Positions 1 through 8,808 of a DNA stretch of 64,000 nucleotides are shown here, one piece after another. Made by a program: the position numbers and the translations under genes. Positions within the stretch are counted from its first letter, which is position 1, and each line of letters starts with the position of its first letter. Under the pieces are notes generated by a model. That model was given only the letters and a program-made list of their open reading frames with translations, was not told where the DNA came from and did not search any database. Source of the stretch: Chitinophagales bacterium (lineage in GTDB: Bacteria; Bacteroidota; Bacteroidia; Chitinophagales; Chitinophagaceae); assembly GCA_020636495.1 (NCBI GenBank), contig JACJXQ010000008.1, positions 2,852,001 to 2,916,000 on the forward strand, given 5' to 3'.

Positions 1-315
1 ACTAACAATGACGATCCCGAGCTTTTTTGGGAATTCAGGTGCAAATTTGACAATAATTCGAATTCAGAAGGAAGTAGCGGAGGCAATATGACCGAACTAC
101 CTGGTGATGCTTTTTTGGTATCAATGGGATCGGCTAGTAAGCTATTTATTTTAATGAAAAACAAAGACTTAGTATGGGAAGCAAATGTTCAAAACAAGAA
201 AATTAACGGCGATTGGCAAAACATATTGAGTTACAGAGTTAGTCCTTTAAGCAATACCGACAGTATACATGAAATCATTTTTAATTCGAAATACACTTCA
301 GATATAAAAAAATAG
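1..315 (+). CDS. C-terminal fragment of an unknown protein
   Basis: The reading frame is open from the first base of the window to a TAG at 313-315, so this is the last 104 residues of a gene that begins upstream. An ATG at 88 lies inside this frame and is probably not the start. The fragment is Asn- and Ser-rich and AT-rich, with a short glycine/serine stretch before residue 30. I recognise no domain and see no sorting signal at its end. It is separated from the next gene by 92 AT-rich bases with no clear terminator. Confidence 0.55.
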   Translation, partial: TNNDDPELFWEFRCKFDNNSNSEGSSGGNMTELPGDAFLVSMGSASKLFILMKNKDLVWEANVQNKKINGDWQNILSYRVSPLSNTDSIHEIIFNSKYTSDIKK

Positions 316-407
316 CATTGTTGTCATTTTTTTTATTTAACTTAACCTTCACGTATTACAACTATTAATACATTACCCAAATACACATAATAATAAACAA
401 CAAGTAT

Positions 408-3400
408 ATGAAACTAGTGCGACTCTTATTTTTGCTTGGAGCATTAACTTTAAGTAGTATTGGCTACTCGCAATGTTCCACAACATCAACACCAACCAAC
501 AACTGTAGCTATGGAGATGCCATCGATGCTTTTACGCTGGCCGGCACCTCAAGTAACCATAGCGGTTGTAACTCAAATACTGCAACAGGATACAGCTTCT
601 ATAGTACGCCTGTGAGGAACCTGACCATCGGCAGCACGTATTCTTGGTCTGCAAGTGTAGGGGGGTATTACGGCTACGACGAAGGTGTTGCAATATGGAT
701 AGATCTGAATGGCAATAACCAATATGAATCATCTGAAATGCTGGCCAGTACCAGTCCCAGTACATCGCACAGTGGTTCTATCACAATTCCTGTAACAGCA
801 ACAGCGGGAACCAATGTAAGAATGCGTGTTCGTTGTGCATATCTGGTTACTATGACCGGTGGACAGGCATGTACAAACAGTGTAGGTTCCTATGGTGAGA
901 CTGAAGATTATTATGTGAACCTGATCGCTCCTCCACCATGTAGTGGCACACCTTCTCCCGGCAATACATTATCAACAGCCAATGTAGTTTGTAATAGCAG
1001 TACCAGCTTTACCTTATCGCTGCAGAATGCTACCTCCGGTACAGGCGTTACCTACCAGTGGCAATCGTCCAGCAATGGCAGCACATGGAGCAACATAGGC
1101 GGCGCTACCTCATCTACATTAACCACTACTCAAACAGCATCAACTTATTACAGGTGCAATGTAACCTGCAGTGGTAACACAGGTACATCTAATTCAAAAC
1201 TGGTAAGTACTTCGTTCCTGGCATGTTATTGTACGGCCACTACATCAAGTGGCTGTATTTATAGTGATGATATATCTAACGTTACCTTGGGTACTTTAAA
1301 TAATTCAACAGGTTGTACCGCAGCACCTGCCTATGTAAGCTATATCGGGTCTGTAGCGGCACCAAGTATCAATATCGGCTCTACCAACAGCATGTCTGTA
1401 ACGGTAGGTGCAGGTGGTAATGAGAAAGTGACTGTATGGGTAGATTATGACCACAGCGGTACTTTCGATGCTTCGGAATATACTTACTTAGGCACCGGTA
1501 GCGGAACTACCATCACCGGCAACCTGGTGATACCGGCAACAGCACTGACAGGCAGCACAGCCATGAGGGTACGTTGTACCTATGGTAGTACTCCTCCAAG
1601 TTCTACACAGGCTTGTACCAACTTTAGCTATGGCGAAACAGAAGACTATGAAGTGAACCTGGTATGCCCTGCCATCAGCATAGCTACACATCCTTCTAAC
1701 ACTACCATATGCCCTAACAGCAATGCATCTTTCACGGTTGCATCAACAACCGGTGCCGGCCTTACAGCTACTTACCAGTGGCAGGTAAGCACGGGTGGCG
1801 CTTATACCAACGTTACCAATACAGGTGTATATAGTGGTGCTACCACATCTACACTTACACTGACCAACGCGCCTAATACGATGAACGGCTATACTTACCG
1901 TTGCGTAGCTGATAATCCATGCGGCAACTCAGTATACTCAAGCGCAGGCACACTGAATTTCTATACGCCTGCAGTGATCACTACACAACCATCCAGCATC
2001 AATGGTTGCCCGAATGGCAGCCTCACCTTCTCTATTGTTGCTACAGGTACATCTATGTCTTACCAATGGCAGTTGAGCACCAACGGCGGTGGCACGTGGA
2101 ATAACATTTCCAATGGCGGTGTGTACAACAATGCAACAACAACTACACTTTCAATAACCGGCCTGACCTCCGGTATGAACAACTACAAATACCGTTGCGT
2201 GATCACCAACCCTTGTACAACAACATCAAGTGCGGGTACACTGACCATACTTTCACAACCTGCCATTACAGGTAATCCATCTTCTGTAACAGTTTGTACG
2301 GGTGGTAATACATCGTTTACAGCATCCGCTACCGGCGACGGGCTGGTTTACCAGTGGGAACAGTTTAACGGGGTTTCATGGAGTAATATTACCAATGGCG
2401 GTATGTATGCCGGTGCTAATACAGGTACACTGACATTGACAGGTGTTACCGCGGGCATGGATGGCTACAGGTATCGTTGCAGGGCTACGGGTACATGTAA
2501 CCCTTCAGTTACTACAACAGAGGCTACGCTGACCATAGCCGCAACCCCGGGCTTTACAACCAATCCTTCGTCTACGGTAATGTGCACCAGCAGCACCGGT
2601 AACTTCTCAGTAACAGCAGTAGGATATAACAATACTTATCAGTGGCAGGTACACAATGGTGTTTCATGGGCGAATGTGACCAACTCGGGTGTATATAGCG
2701 GCGCTAATACAACAACACTGTCAATAGCTAACCCGCCGCTGACCATGAATGGTTATTTATACCGTTGCGTGGCTACCACAGCTTGTACTGTTAGCGCTAC
2801 CTCCGGTACCGCCACACTTACAGTGGCTACATCGCCAACTATTACCGTGCAGCCTACCAACAAGATACTCTGCATAGGAGATAATACTACTTACACTACA
2901 ACTGCCAGCAGTTCGTCTACCATTGCTTATCAATGGCAGGTAACATACAACGGCACATCATGGGCCAACGTTGTGAACAATGCTAACTACTCGGGCGCTA
3001 CTACACCAACACTGACCGTAACCAATGCCATTGCCGGTATGAATGGCGGCCAGTACCGTTGCGCACTGAATACAGGTTGTGTACCTGCTACAACAACCAA
3101 CAGTGCCAGCATGGAAGTACGTATACCACCGGTGCTGGATTACAGCCCCAGCAACACTACTGTATGCCAGGGACAGAATGCAGCATTTGTTGTGAATGCA
3201 ACAGGCAGCCTACTCAACTTCCAGTGGCAGGTGAGCACTAATGGTGGTTCTTCATGGAGCAATATTTCAAACGGCAGCCAGTATTCAGGTGTTACCACCA
3301 AAACGCTTACTGTGCTGAATGCGCCGGCTTCACTGAACACTTATAAGTACAGGTGCGCTATCAGCGGATATTGCAGCCCTTCTATCAATTCCGGCAGTGC

Positions 3401-5354
3401 AACACTGACGGTAAATACTCCGATCGTTATTACTTCGCAACCTACCAATGTGACTATATGCAGCGGTGGTAATGCGAGCTTTACAGTTGGCGCTACCGGC
3501 ACAGGAGCTTCTTATAAATGGTACAGGAGCACAGGTACAGGTTATGTACAGGTAACCAACGGCGGTATATACTCAGGAGCGACTACAAGTACCCTGAATA
3601 TAAATGGTATGACGGCTCCGACCTCTACTATTACAACAGCTTACTACTGCCAGATATCAGGTACCTGCTCTAACGCAACTACCAATACACTGTACCTGAC
3701 AGTACATGCCAAACCAACCATTACTACTAATCCGCCAAGCTTCACAGTATGTGACAGCACACAGTATGTTGACATAACTGTTGCGGCTACGGGTACAAAC
3801 CTGAGCTATCAGTGGCAGGTGAATAGCGGTGCCGGCTGGCAGAACCTGTCTAACAACAGCACCTACAGCAGGGTAACTACCAATGCTATGCGCATAGGCC
3901 TGGCGCTGTATTCAATGAACGGTTATCAATACCGTTGCGTAGTGAGCGGCACATGTACGCCATCAGCTACATCATCGGCTGCTACTATGACCGTGAGCCC
4001 GCTGGTACACCCGACCATTACCATTACCGGTAATATCGACATCTGTACCGGACAGTCTACTACACTGACTGCTACTATAACCAACGGGGGCAGCAGCCCT
4101 GCCTACCTGTGGACCAGGAATGGTAACACAGTAGGTACTGGCAGTACATACACATATGGTTCTTACAACGATAAAGACCTCGTTCAGTGCAGGCTGACAA
4201 CCAGCGTTGCCTGCCCGGCTCCGAAAGTGCTGTGGAGTGCACCGGTATCGATACTGGTAGGCCAGTATGTAACGCCGGCTATCTACATCAGCTCAAGCGT
4301 TGGCGATAGCGCATGCTCAGGCAAAGAAGTAACATTTACAGTTGACAGCACGAAGAATGCAGGTACTGCACCTACATACCAATGGAAAGTGAATGGTGTA
4401 AATGCAGGAACCAACTCAACTACTTACAAAACTACTACTCTGAGCAATGGTGACGTGGTGACATGTAACCTGATAAGCAGCCTGAAGTGCCTGGCACCTG
4501 CTGTGGCAGGTAGCAATGCACTGCCAATGATCGTTAACCCTACCCGTTCTTCAGGTATCTCTATCAGCGTAACGCCTGACAGTAATATCTGTGCCGAAGC
4601 TGAGGTACTCATCTACTCTAAGTTCCAGTTGGGTGGTCCTAACCCTACCCTGCAATGGATGCTGAATGGCGTAGACATTCCGGGTGAAGTAGGTGGTAAA
4701 CTGAGAATCTCAACACTGAACGATAATGACGTGATCAGCTGCAAATTCTTCAGTACTGAAATTTGCGTCTTCCCTGATACAAGTAATGAGATCACCTTCG
4801 ACGTTACACCTCTGGTTGACCCATCAGTTAACGTGACGGTATCTTACAGTGGTAATAACACTTATACATTCACTGCTTCTCCGACAAATGGTGGTTCAGG
4901 CCCGAGCTACCAGTGGTTCAAGAACTTCACTGCTATACCGGGTGAAACCGGCACATCATTTACAGCCAGCGACCTGGTGAACAGCGATGTGATACATGTT
5001 GAGATGACCAGCAACGAAGTATGTCCGAGACCGTCACTGGTACCGGCGCTCAGCAGGTATGTAACAACCGCCGTAAGCGAGGTGAAAGATATCTTCAGCT
5101 ACCTGAATGTATATCCTAACCCGAACACAGGTACATTTACCATCAAAGGCGACTACAACATCACAACCAATGCCGATGCTGAGATACGCGTAGTAAATGC
5201 ACTGGGCCAGAATGTATACATAGCCAACGATAAAATAAGAGGTGGTAAACTGGAACACAGGATACTGCTGAATGACGTGGCTCCGGGTGTGTACATTGTT
5301 CACATTACAGCCGATGGCAATAAAGATTTCAGAAGGTTTACTATCAGTAAGTAA
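408..5354 (+). CDS. Giant secreted GEVED/Ig-like repeat protein with T9SS sorting domain
   Basis: A 1648-residue exported surface protein, probably an adhesin or matrix-binding protein (role inferred). Residues 1-21 form a signal peptide. Two GEVED-type domains are marked by YGETEDYYVNL near residue 161 and YGETEDYEVNL near 406. An Ig-like domain follows the first (YQWQ near 218, paired with YYRC). After the second come eight Ig-like units with a very regular spacing of about 97 residues (YQWQ or a variant near 456, 551, 648, 744, 841, 938, 1035, 1134), mostly with a YRC cysteine about 50 residues later. Four shorter units with YQW-type cores end near residue 1510. The last 80 residues are a T9SS type A sorting domain beginning VYPNPNTGTF and ending RFTISK, so the protein should be exported by Sec, then T9SS, and attached to the surface. 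Thr, Ser and Asn dominate. It is a single-gene unit closed by a strong terminator. Confidence 0.9.
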   Translation: MKLVRLLFLLGALTLSSIGYSQCSTTSTPTNNCSYGDAIDAFTLAGTSSNHSGCNSNTATGYSFYSTPVRNLTIGSTYSWSASVGGYYGYDEGVAIWIDLNGNNQYESSEMLASTSPSTSHSGSITIPVTATAGTNVRMRVRCAYLVTMTGGQACTNSVGSYGETEDYYVNLIAPPPCSGTPSPGNTLSTANVVCNSSTSFTLSLQNATSGTGVTYQWQSSSNGSTWSNIGGATSSTLTTTQTASTYYRCNVTCSGNTGTSNSKLVSTSFLACYCTATTSSGCIYSDDISNVTLGTLNNSTGCTAAPAYVSYIGSVAAPSINIGSTNSMSVTVGAGGNEKVTVWVDYDHSGTFDASEYTYLGTGSGTTITGNLVIPATALTGSTAMRVRCTYGSTPPSSTQACTNFSYGETEDYEVNLVCPAISIATHPSNTTICPNSNASFTVASTTGAGLTATYQWQVSTGGAYTNVTNTGVYSGATTSTLTLTNAPNTMNGYTYRCVADNPCGNSVYSSAGTLNFYTPAVITTQPSSINGCPNGSLTFSIVATGTSMSYQWQLSTNGGGTWNNISNGGVYNNATTTTLSITGLTSGMNNYKYRCVITNPCTTTSSAGTLTILSQPAITGNPSSVTVCTGGNTSFTASATGDGLVYQWEQFNGVSWSNITNGGMYAGANTGTLTLTGVTAGMDGYRYRCRATGTCNPSVTTTEATLTIAATPGFTTNPSSTVMCTSSTGNFSVTAVGYNNTYQWQVHNGVSWANVTNSGVYSGANTTTLSIANPPLTMNGYLYRCVATTACTVSATSGTATLTVATSPTITVQPTNKILCIGDNTTYTTTASSSSTIAYQWQVTYNGTSWANVVNNANYSGATTPTLTVTNAIAGMNGGQYRCALNTGCVPATTTNSASMEVRIPPVLDYSPSNTTVCQGQNAAFVVNATGSLLNFQWQVSTNGGSSWSNISNGSQYSGVTTKTLTVLNAPASLNTYKYRCAISGYCSPSINSGSATLTVNTPIVITSQPTNVTICSGGNASFTVGATGTGASYKWYRSTGTGYVQVTNGGIYSGATTSTLNINGMTAPTSTITTAYYCQISGTCSNATTNTLYLTVHAKPTITTNPPSFTVCDSTQYVDITVAATGTNLSYQWQVNSGAGWQNLSNNSTYSRVTTNAMRIGLALYSMNGYQYRCVVSGTCTPSATSSAATMTVSPLVHPTITITGNIDICTGQSTTLTATITNGGSSPAYLWTRNGNTVGTGSTYTYGSYNDKDLVQCRLTTSVACPAPKVLWSAPVSILVGQYVTPAIYISSSVGDSACSGKEVTFTVDSTKNAGTAPTYQWKVNGVNAGTNSTTYKTTTLSNGDVVTCNLISSLKCLAPAVAGSNALPMIVNPTRSSGISISVTPDSNICAEAEVLIYSKFQLGGPNPTLQWMLNGVDIPGEVGGKLRISTLNDNDVISCKFFSTEICVFPDTSNEITFDVTPLVDPSVNVTVSYSGNNTYTFTASPTNGGSGPSYQWFKNFTAIPGETGTSFTASDLVNSDVIHVEMTSNEVCPRPSLVPALSRYVTTAVSEVKDIFSYLNVYPNPNTGTFTIKGDYNITTNADAEIRVVNALGQNVYIANDKIRGGKLEHRILLNDVAPGVYIVHITADGNKDFRRFTISK
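1680..3990 (+). repeat. Tandem ~290-bp coding repeats (Ig-like units)
   Basis: Eight consecutive coding units with a period of about 290 bp, seen as recurring codons for YQWQ and, about 150 bp later, YRC. The units are diverged at nucleotide level, so this is an old duplication array and not a recent tandem expansion. It could still cause assembly errors or copy-number variation between strains. Confidence 0.75.
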
Positions 5355-5375
5355 ACTATAAGAGATAATAAGGTT

Positions 5376-5407
5376 AAAAAGCCTGCACCAAATGGTGCAG
5401 GCTTTTT
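5376..5407 (+). terminator. Rho-independent terminator after the repeat protein
   Basis: A 14-bp perfect stem including AGCCTGCACC and its complement, with loop AAAT, ends in a run of five T. It lies 22 bp after the stop codon and insulates the surface-protein gene from icd. Confidence 0.9.
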
Positions 5408-5516
5408 GTTTAAGGTGCATTGCACACTACAGCATGCAAAGAGGTATTTTATGAATAATGGTGCAATTATGCCGTCTTTTCTTAATTTTAGCCCCGTAAA
5501 ATAACATAGTAAATAT

Positions 5517-6746
5517 ATGAGTAAGATTAAAGTAGCCAACCCGGTTGTAGAACTTGACGGTGATGAGATGACAAGAATTATATGGAAGTTCATTAAGGAC
5601 AAACTGATACTCCCATATATTGATGTAGAAATTAAATACTACGATCTTGGTGTTGAACACAGAGATGCTACTGACGACCAGGTAACCATAGATGCAGCGA
5701 ATGCAATAAAGGAACATGGTGTAGGTATCAAATGTGCTACAATTACTCCCGACGAGGCACGCGTAAAAGAATTTGGTTTGAAGAAAATGTGGAAGAGCCC
5801 TAATGGTACTATCAGGAATATACTGGACGGTACTGTATTCCGCGAGCCGATAGTAATAGATAACATCCCTCGCCTGGTACCCAATTGGACTGCTCCTATC
5901 TGCATAGGCCGTCACGCTTTCGGCGACCAATACCGTGCTACTGACTTTACGGTAAAAGGTAAGGGCAAGCTGACCATTAAATTTGAAGGAGAAGACGGGC
6001 AGACAATAGAACATGAAGTATATGATTTCAAAGGTGACGGCGTTGCGCTTGCAATGTATAATACTGATGAGTCTATCCGTGGTTTCGCACGCTCTTGCTT
6101 CAATATGGCGCTGCAAAAGAAATGGCCGCTGTATATGTCTACTAAAAACACCATCCTGAAACAATATGACGGACGTTTTAAAGATATTTTCGAAGAGGTG
6201 TACCAAAACGAATTCAAAGCAGAATATGATAAAGAGGGCCTGACCTACGAACACCGCCTGATAGACGACATGGTAGCCAGCGCATTAAAATGGCATGGCA
6301 ACTTTGTATGGGCTTGTAAGAACTACGATGGCGATGTACAGAGCGATACAGTGGCACAAGGTTTTGGTTCACTGGGCCTGATGACCTCTACCCTGGTTAC
6401 GCCCGATGGCAGCACTATGGAGGCTGAAGCGGCACACGGAACGGTTACAAGGCACTACCGCGACCATCAGAATGGCAAACCAACCTCTACCAATCCGATA
6501 GCTTCAATATTTGCATGGACAAGGGGACTGGCTTTCCGTGGAAAGCTGGACAACAACCAGGAGCTGATAGATTTCACACATGCACTGGAAGCAGTATGTA
6601 TCGAAACCGTAGAAAGCGGTATCATGACCAAAGACCTGGCCGTATGTATACATGGCAATAAGGTGAACGCAGGTGAACATTATGTGTACACGGAGCAATT
6701 CCTGGATGCTCTGGACAAGAACCTGAAAGCAAAGCTCAGCAAATAA
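5517..6746 (+). CDS. icd: NADP-dependent isocitrate dehydrogenase
   Basis: Oxidatively decarboxylates isocitrate to 2-oxoglutarate in the TCA cycle, in the cytoplasm, making NADPH. The 409-residue length and sequence fit the homodimeric eukaryote-like type II IDH family rather than the E. coli type. Visible landmarks are the N-terminal VVELDGDEMTRIIW, the substrate-binding SPNGTIRNILDGTVFREP near residue 94, TKNTILKQYDGRFKDIF near 208, the DDMVA metal-binding aspartates near 251, and AAHGTVTRHY near 305. The ATG is preceded by an A-rich leader with no Shine-Dalgarno sequence, as is usual in this phylum. It is a monocistronic unit between two terminators. Confidence 0.95.
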   Translation: MSKIKVANPVVELDGDEMTRIIWKFIKDKLILPYIDVEIKYYDLGVEHRDATDDQVTIDAANAIKEHGVGIKCATITPDEARVKEFGLKKMWKSPNGTIRNILDGTVFREPIVIDNIPRLVPNWTAPICIGRHAFGDQYRATDFTVKGKGKLTIKFEGEDGQTIEHEVYDFKGDGVALAMYNTDESIRGFARSCFNMALQKKWPLYMSTKNTILKQYDGRFKDIFEEVYQNEFKAEYDKEGLTYEHRLIDDMVASALKWHGNFVWACKNYDGDVQSDTVAQGFGSLGLMTSTLVTPDGSTMEAEAAHGTVTRHYRDHQNGKPTSTNPIASIFAWTRGLAFRGKLDNNQELIDFTHALEAVCIETVESGIMTKDLAVCIHGNKVNAGEHYVYTEQFLDALDKNLKAKLSK

Positions 6747-6765
6747 ATAACTGAATTTTCAATAC

Positions 6766-6793
6766 AAAAGGGTGGGTTTAGGCCTGCCCTTTT
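6766..6793 (+). terminator. Terminator after icd
   Basis: AAAAGGGTGGGT pairs with GCCTGCCCTTTT (two G-T wobbles within the stem, one more at the loop end), loop TTAG. It lies 19 bp after the icd stop codon and before ftsY. Confidence 0.75.
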
Positions 6794-6875
6794 CTTTTAA
6801 CAAGAAATATTAGGCAGTAAACCGTATTTTCGCACCCGAGCCGGATTATTTTACCCTTTACAAAACCGTTTACCA

Positions 6876-7853
6876 ATGGGTATTTTCGATAAACTATTTA
6901 AACGCAACAAAGAGCAACAGGAGCAGAAAGATGCTTTGGATCAGGGACTGGAAAAAACAAAGACCAGTTTCTTCTCAAAGATCACCAAAGCTATTGCAGG
7001 AAAGGATACTGTTGACGAGGAAGTACTGGACAACCTGGAAGAAGCTCTGGTAAGCGCTGACGTGGGTATAGACACCACTGTAACTATAATAGAACGTATT
7101 GAAGAAAGGGTAAAAAAAGACAAATACGTTGGCACCAAAGAGTTGAACGAAATATTACAGGAAGAGATGATGGCGATCTTAGCCAACTCTCCGGGTTATG
7201 ACCATGAAAGTTTTAACCTGCCTGCTGATAAAAAACCATATATCGTATTGGTAGTAGGCGTGAACGGTGTTGGTAAGACCACCACCATCGGTAAGCTGGC
7301 ATATAATTTCAAAAAGAACGGCAAATCGGTGCTACTGGGTGCTGCAGATACTTTCCGCGCCGCCGCAGTTGACCAGTTGACCATCTGGAGTGAACGCACA
7401 GGCGTGCCTATCGTAAAAAAAGAAATGGGCAGTGACCCCAGTTCAGTTGCTTTCGACACAGCACAAAGCGCATTGGCCAGGGAGGTGGATATAGCCCTGA
7501 TAGACACTGCAGGCCGCCTGCATAACAAAGCCGGACTGATGGAAGAACTGAGTAAGATACGCCGTGTAATTGGCAAAAAGATACCCGGAGCTCCGCACGA
7601 AGTACTGCTGGTGCTGGATGGCAGCACCGGACAAAATGCCGTTGAACAAGCCAAACAATTCACCGCTGCTACAGATGTAACAGCTTTGGCCATCACTAAG
7701 TTGGACGGTACTGCAAAAGGCGGCGTGGTGCTGGCCATTGCCAATCAGTTCAAAATACCGGTAAAATATATTGGAGTGGGCGAACGTATGGAAGACCTGC
7801 AACTCTTCAACAAAGCAGAGTTTGTAGACAGCCTGTTCAACTTAGAACGCTAA
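6876..7853 (+). CDS. ftsY: Signal recognition particle receptor FtsY
   Basis: GTPase that docks the SRP-ribosome complex at the inner membrane for co-translational insertion of membrane proteins. The 325 residues comprise a short charged N-terminal stretch (FtsY in this phylum lacks the long acidic A domain of E. coli), then the NG domain. Visible motifs are the P-loop GVNGVGKTTT near residue 128, DTFRAAAVDQL near 158, the G3 motif DTAGR near 210, and TKLDGTAKGG near 274. The GERMEDLQLF C-terminus is typical. The gene overlaps the convergent sirtuin gene by 4 bp at the stop codons. Confidence 0.96.
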   Translation: MGIFDKLFKRNKEQQEQKDALDQGLEKTKTSFFSKITKAIAGKDTVDEEVLDNLEEALVSADVGIDTTVTIIERIEERVKKDKYVGTKELNEILQEEMMAILANSPGYDHESFNLPADKKPYIVLVVGVNGVGKTTTIGKLAYNFKKNGKSVLLGAADTFRAAAVDQLTIWSERTGVPIVKKEMGSDPSSVAFDTAQSALAREVDIALIDTAGRLHNKAGLMEELSKIRRVIGKKIPGAPHEVLLVLDGSTGQNAVEQAKQFTAATDVTALAITKLDGTAKGGVVLAIANQFKIPVKYIGVGERMEDLQLFNKAEFVDSLFNLER

Positions 7854-8536
7854 CTACCCAACAGCTTCATTAATTCAAGCACACCTTGCGTGGCCGGCAT
7901 CTCAATTGGATGCACATTGGCATACCTGTATACAGGTGGGATCACCCTGTCCAGCACATACTTTTTTACTTCGGGCCTGATATAGTCTACCAATCCAGCA
8001 GCGGGGTATACAGCCAGAGATGTACCTACCAGTACAAACACATCTGCCGACTGCATGATAGGTATAGCCTCTTCTATCATATACACAGGCTCGCCAAACC
8101 ACACAATATGTGGCCTTAGTTGTGCGCCATCCTGTGCTATATCACCAATAGATATATCATCCCAGACAGGATAGATGAGCTCTTCGTTCTGCTCGCTGCG
8201 CATTTTAAATATCTCGCCATGCAGGTGCAATACTTTTGTTGAACCTGCACGCTCATGCAGGTCGTCTATATTCTGGGTCACCACCCATACGTCATAGTGC
8301 TGTTCCAGCTCTGCCAACACGGTATGTGCAGCATTCGGCTGTGCATCTTTTACATTTCGGCGGCGCATGTTGTAGAAATCAAGTACCAGTGACGGATCGC
8401 GATGCCATGCTTCGGGGGTGGCCACATCGTGCACATTGTGCCCTTCCCAAAGGCCATCACTATCCCTGAAGGTCTTCAGCCCGCTTTCGGCACTTATGCC
8501 TGCTCCGCTTAATACTACTAATCTCTGTTTACCCAT
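7850..8536 (-). CDS. Sir2-family NAD-dependent protein deacylase lacking zinc cysteines
   Basis: A class III sirtuin-like enzyme that would remove acyl groups from lysine using NAD. Visible motifs: GAGIS at residues 11-15, TQNID at 87-91, the catalytic His106 in LHGE, and GTSL at 171-174. Tyr55-x-x-Arg58 in FYNMRRR matches the SIRT5/CobB YxxR pair associated with desuccinylation and demalonylation. The 228-residue protein has no cysteine at all, so the usual four-cysteine structural zinc site is missing; the place where it should be, roughly residues 110-140, is short and acidic. A promoter-like element lies 20 bp upstream. Family membership is firm; acyl preference is inferred. Confidence 0.92.
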   Translation of the reverse strand: MGKQRLVVLSGAGISAESGLKTFRDSDGLWEGHNVHDVATPEAWHRDPSLVLDFYNMRRRNVKDAQPNAAHTVLAELEQHYDVWVVTQNIDDLHERAGSTKVLHLHGEIFKMRSEQNEELIYPVWDDISIGDIAQDGAQLRPHIVWFGEPVYMIEEAIPIMQSADVFVLVGTSLAVYPAAGLVDYIRPEVKKYVLDRVIPPVYRYANVHPIEMPATQGVLELMKLLGS

Positions 8537-8555
8537 AATGTAACTGAATGGGCAT

Positions 8556-8563
8556 CAAATATA
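8556..8563 (-). promoter_or_regulatory. -7 element of the sirtuin gene
   Basis: On the minus strand this reads TATATTTG, a perfect match to the Bacteroidota -7 consensus TAnnTTTG, ending 20 bp before the ATG of the sirtuin gene. No clear -33 element was recognised. Confidence 0.55.
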
Positions 8564-8570
8564 GTAAGAA

Positions 8571-8711
8571 TTAGCCGCCGTACTTATACTTGAGATAGAT
8601 GGGAATGGCGATGATAAGACCGGATAAGGTCAATGCGATCCTTTTCCTTTTTTTCTCCTTATTCAGCATGTTCGCATGCTTCTCTATTTTTCTTTGTCTT
8701 TCTGATTTCAC
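8571..8711 (-). CDS. Putative small basic membrane protein
   Basis: A 46-codon frame starting GTG at 8711 and ending in TAA. The N-terminal half is very basic (KSERQRKIEKHANMLNKEKK) and is followed by one hydrophobic helix (IALTLSGLIIAIPIYL) and a short basic tail, the layout of a single-pass small membrane protein. A shorter version would start at the ATG at 8669 (32 residues). On the minus strand CATATTTG, one base from TAnnTTTG, sits at 8733-8740, about 20 bp before the GTG. I do not recognise the family; it is called from composition and promoter placement only. Confidence 0.45.
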   Translation of the reverse strand: MKSERQRKIEKHANMLNKEKKRKRIALTLSGLIIAIPIYLKYKYGG

Positions 8712-8808
8712 TCTGTTAGGTATTTCCGGGCACAAATATGCACCACGGAAATGACACCCCGAATATCACACAGCCTGATTAACTACAGGATAACATAAAC
8801 AGCTAATA

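Noticed and set aside
1680..3990. Regularly spaced repeats as a CRISPR array
   Set aside because: The repeats are about 290 bp apart, diverged, and in frame within one protein, so they are coding Ig-like units.
5427..6254. A 275-codon open frame antisense to icd
   Set aside because: It lies wholly opposite a well-supported isocitrate dehydrogenase gene, has no family features, and its composition follows from the coding strand.
7196..7744. A 182-codon open frame antisense to ftsY
   Set aside because: Opposite conserved GTPase motifs; low-complexity Ser/Ala/Val composition typical of a shadow frame.
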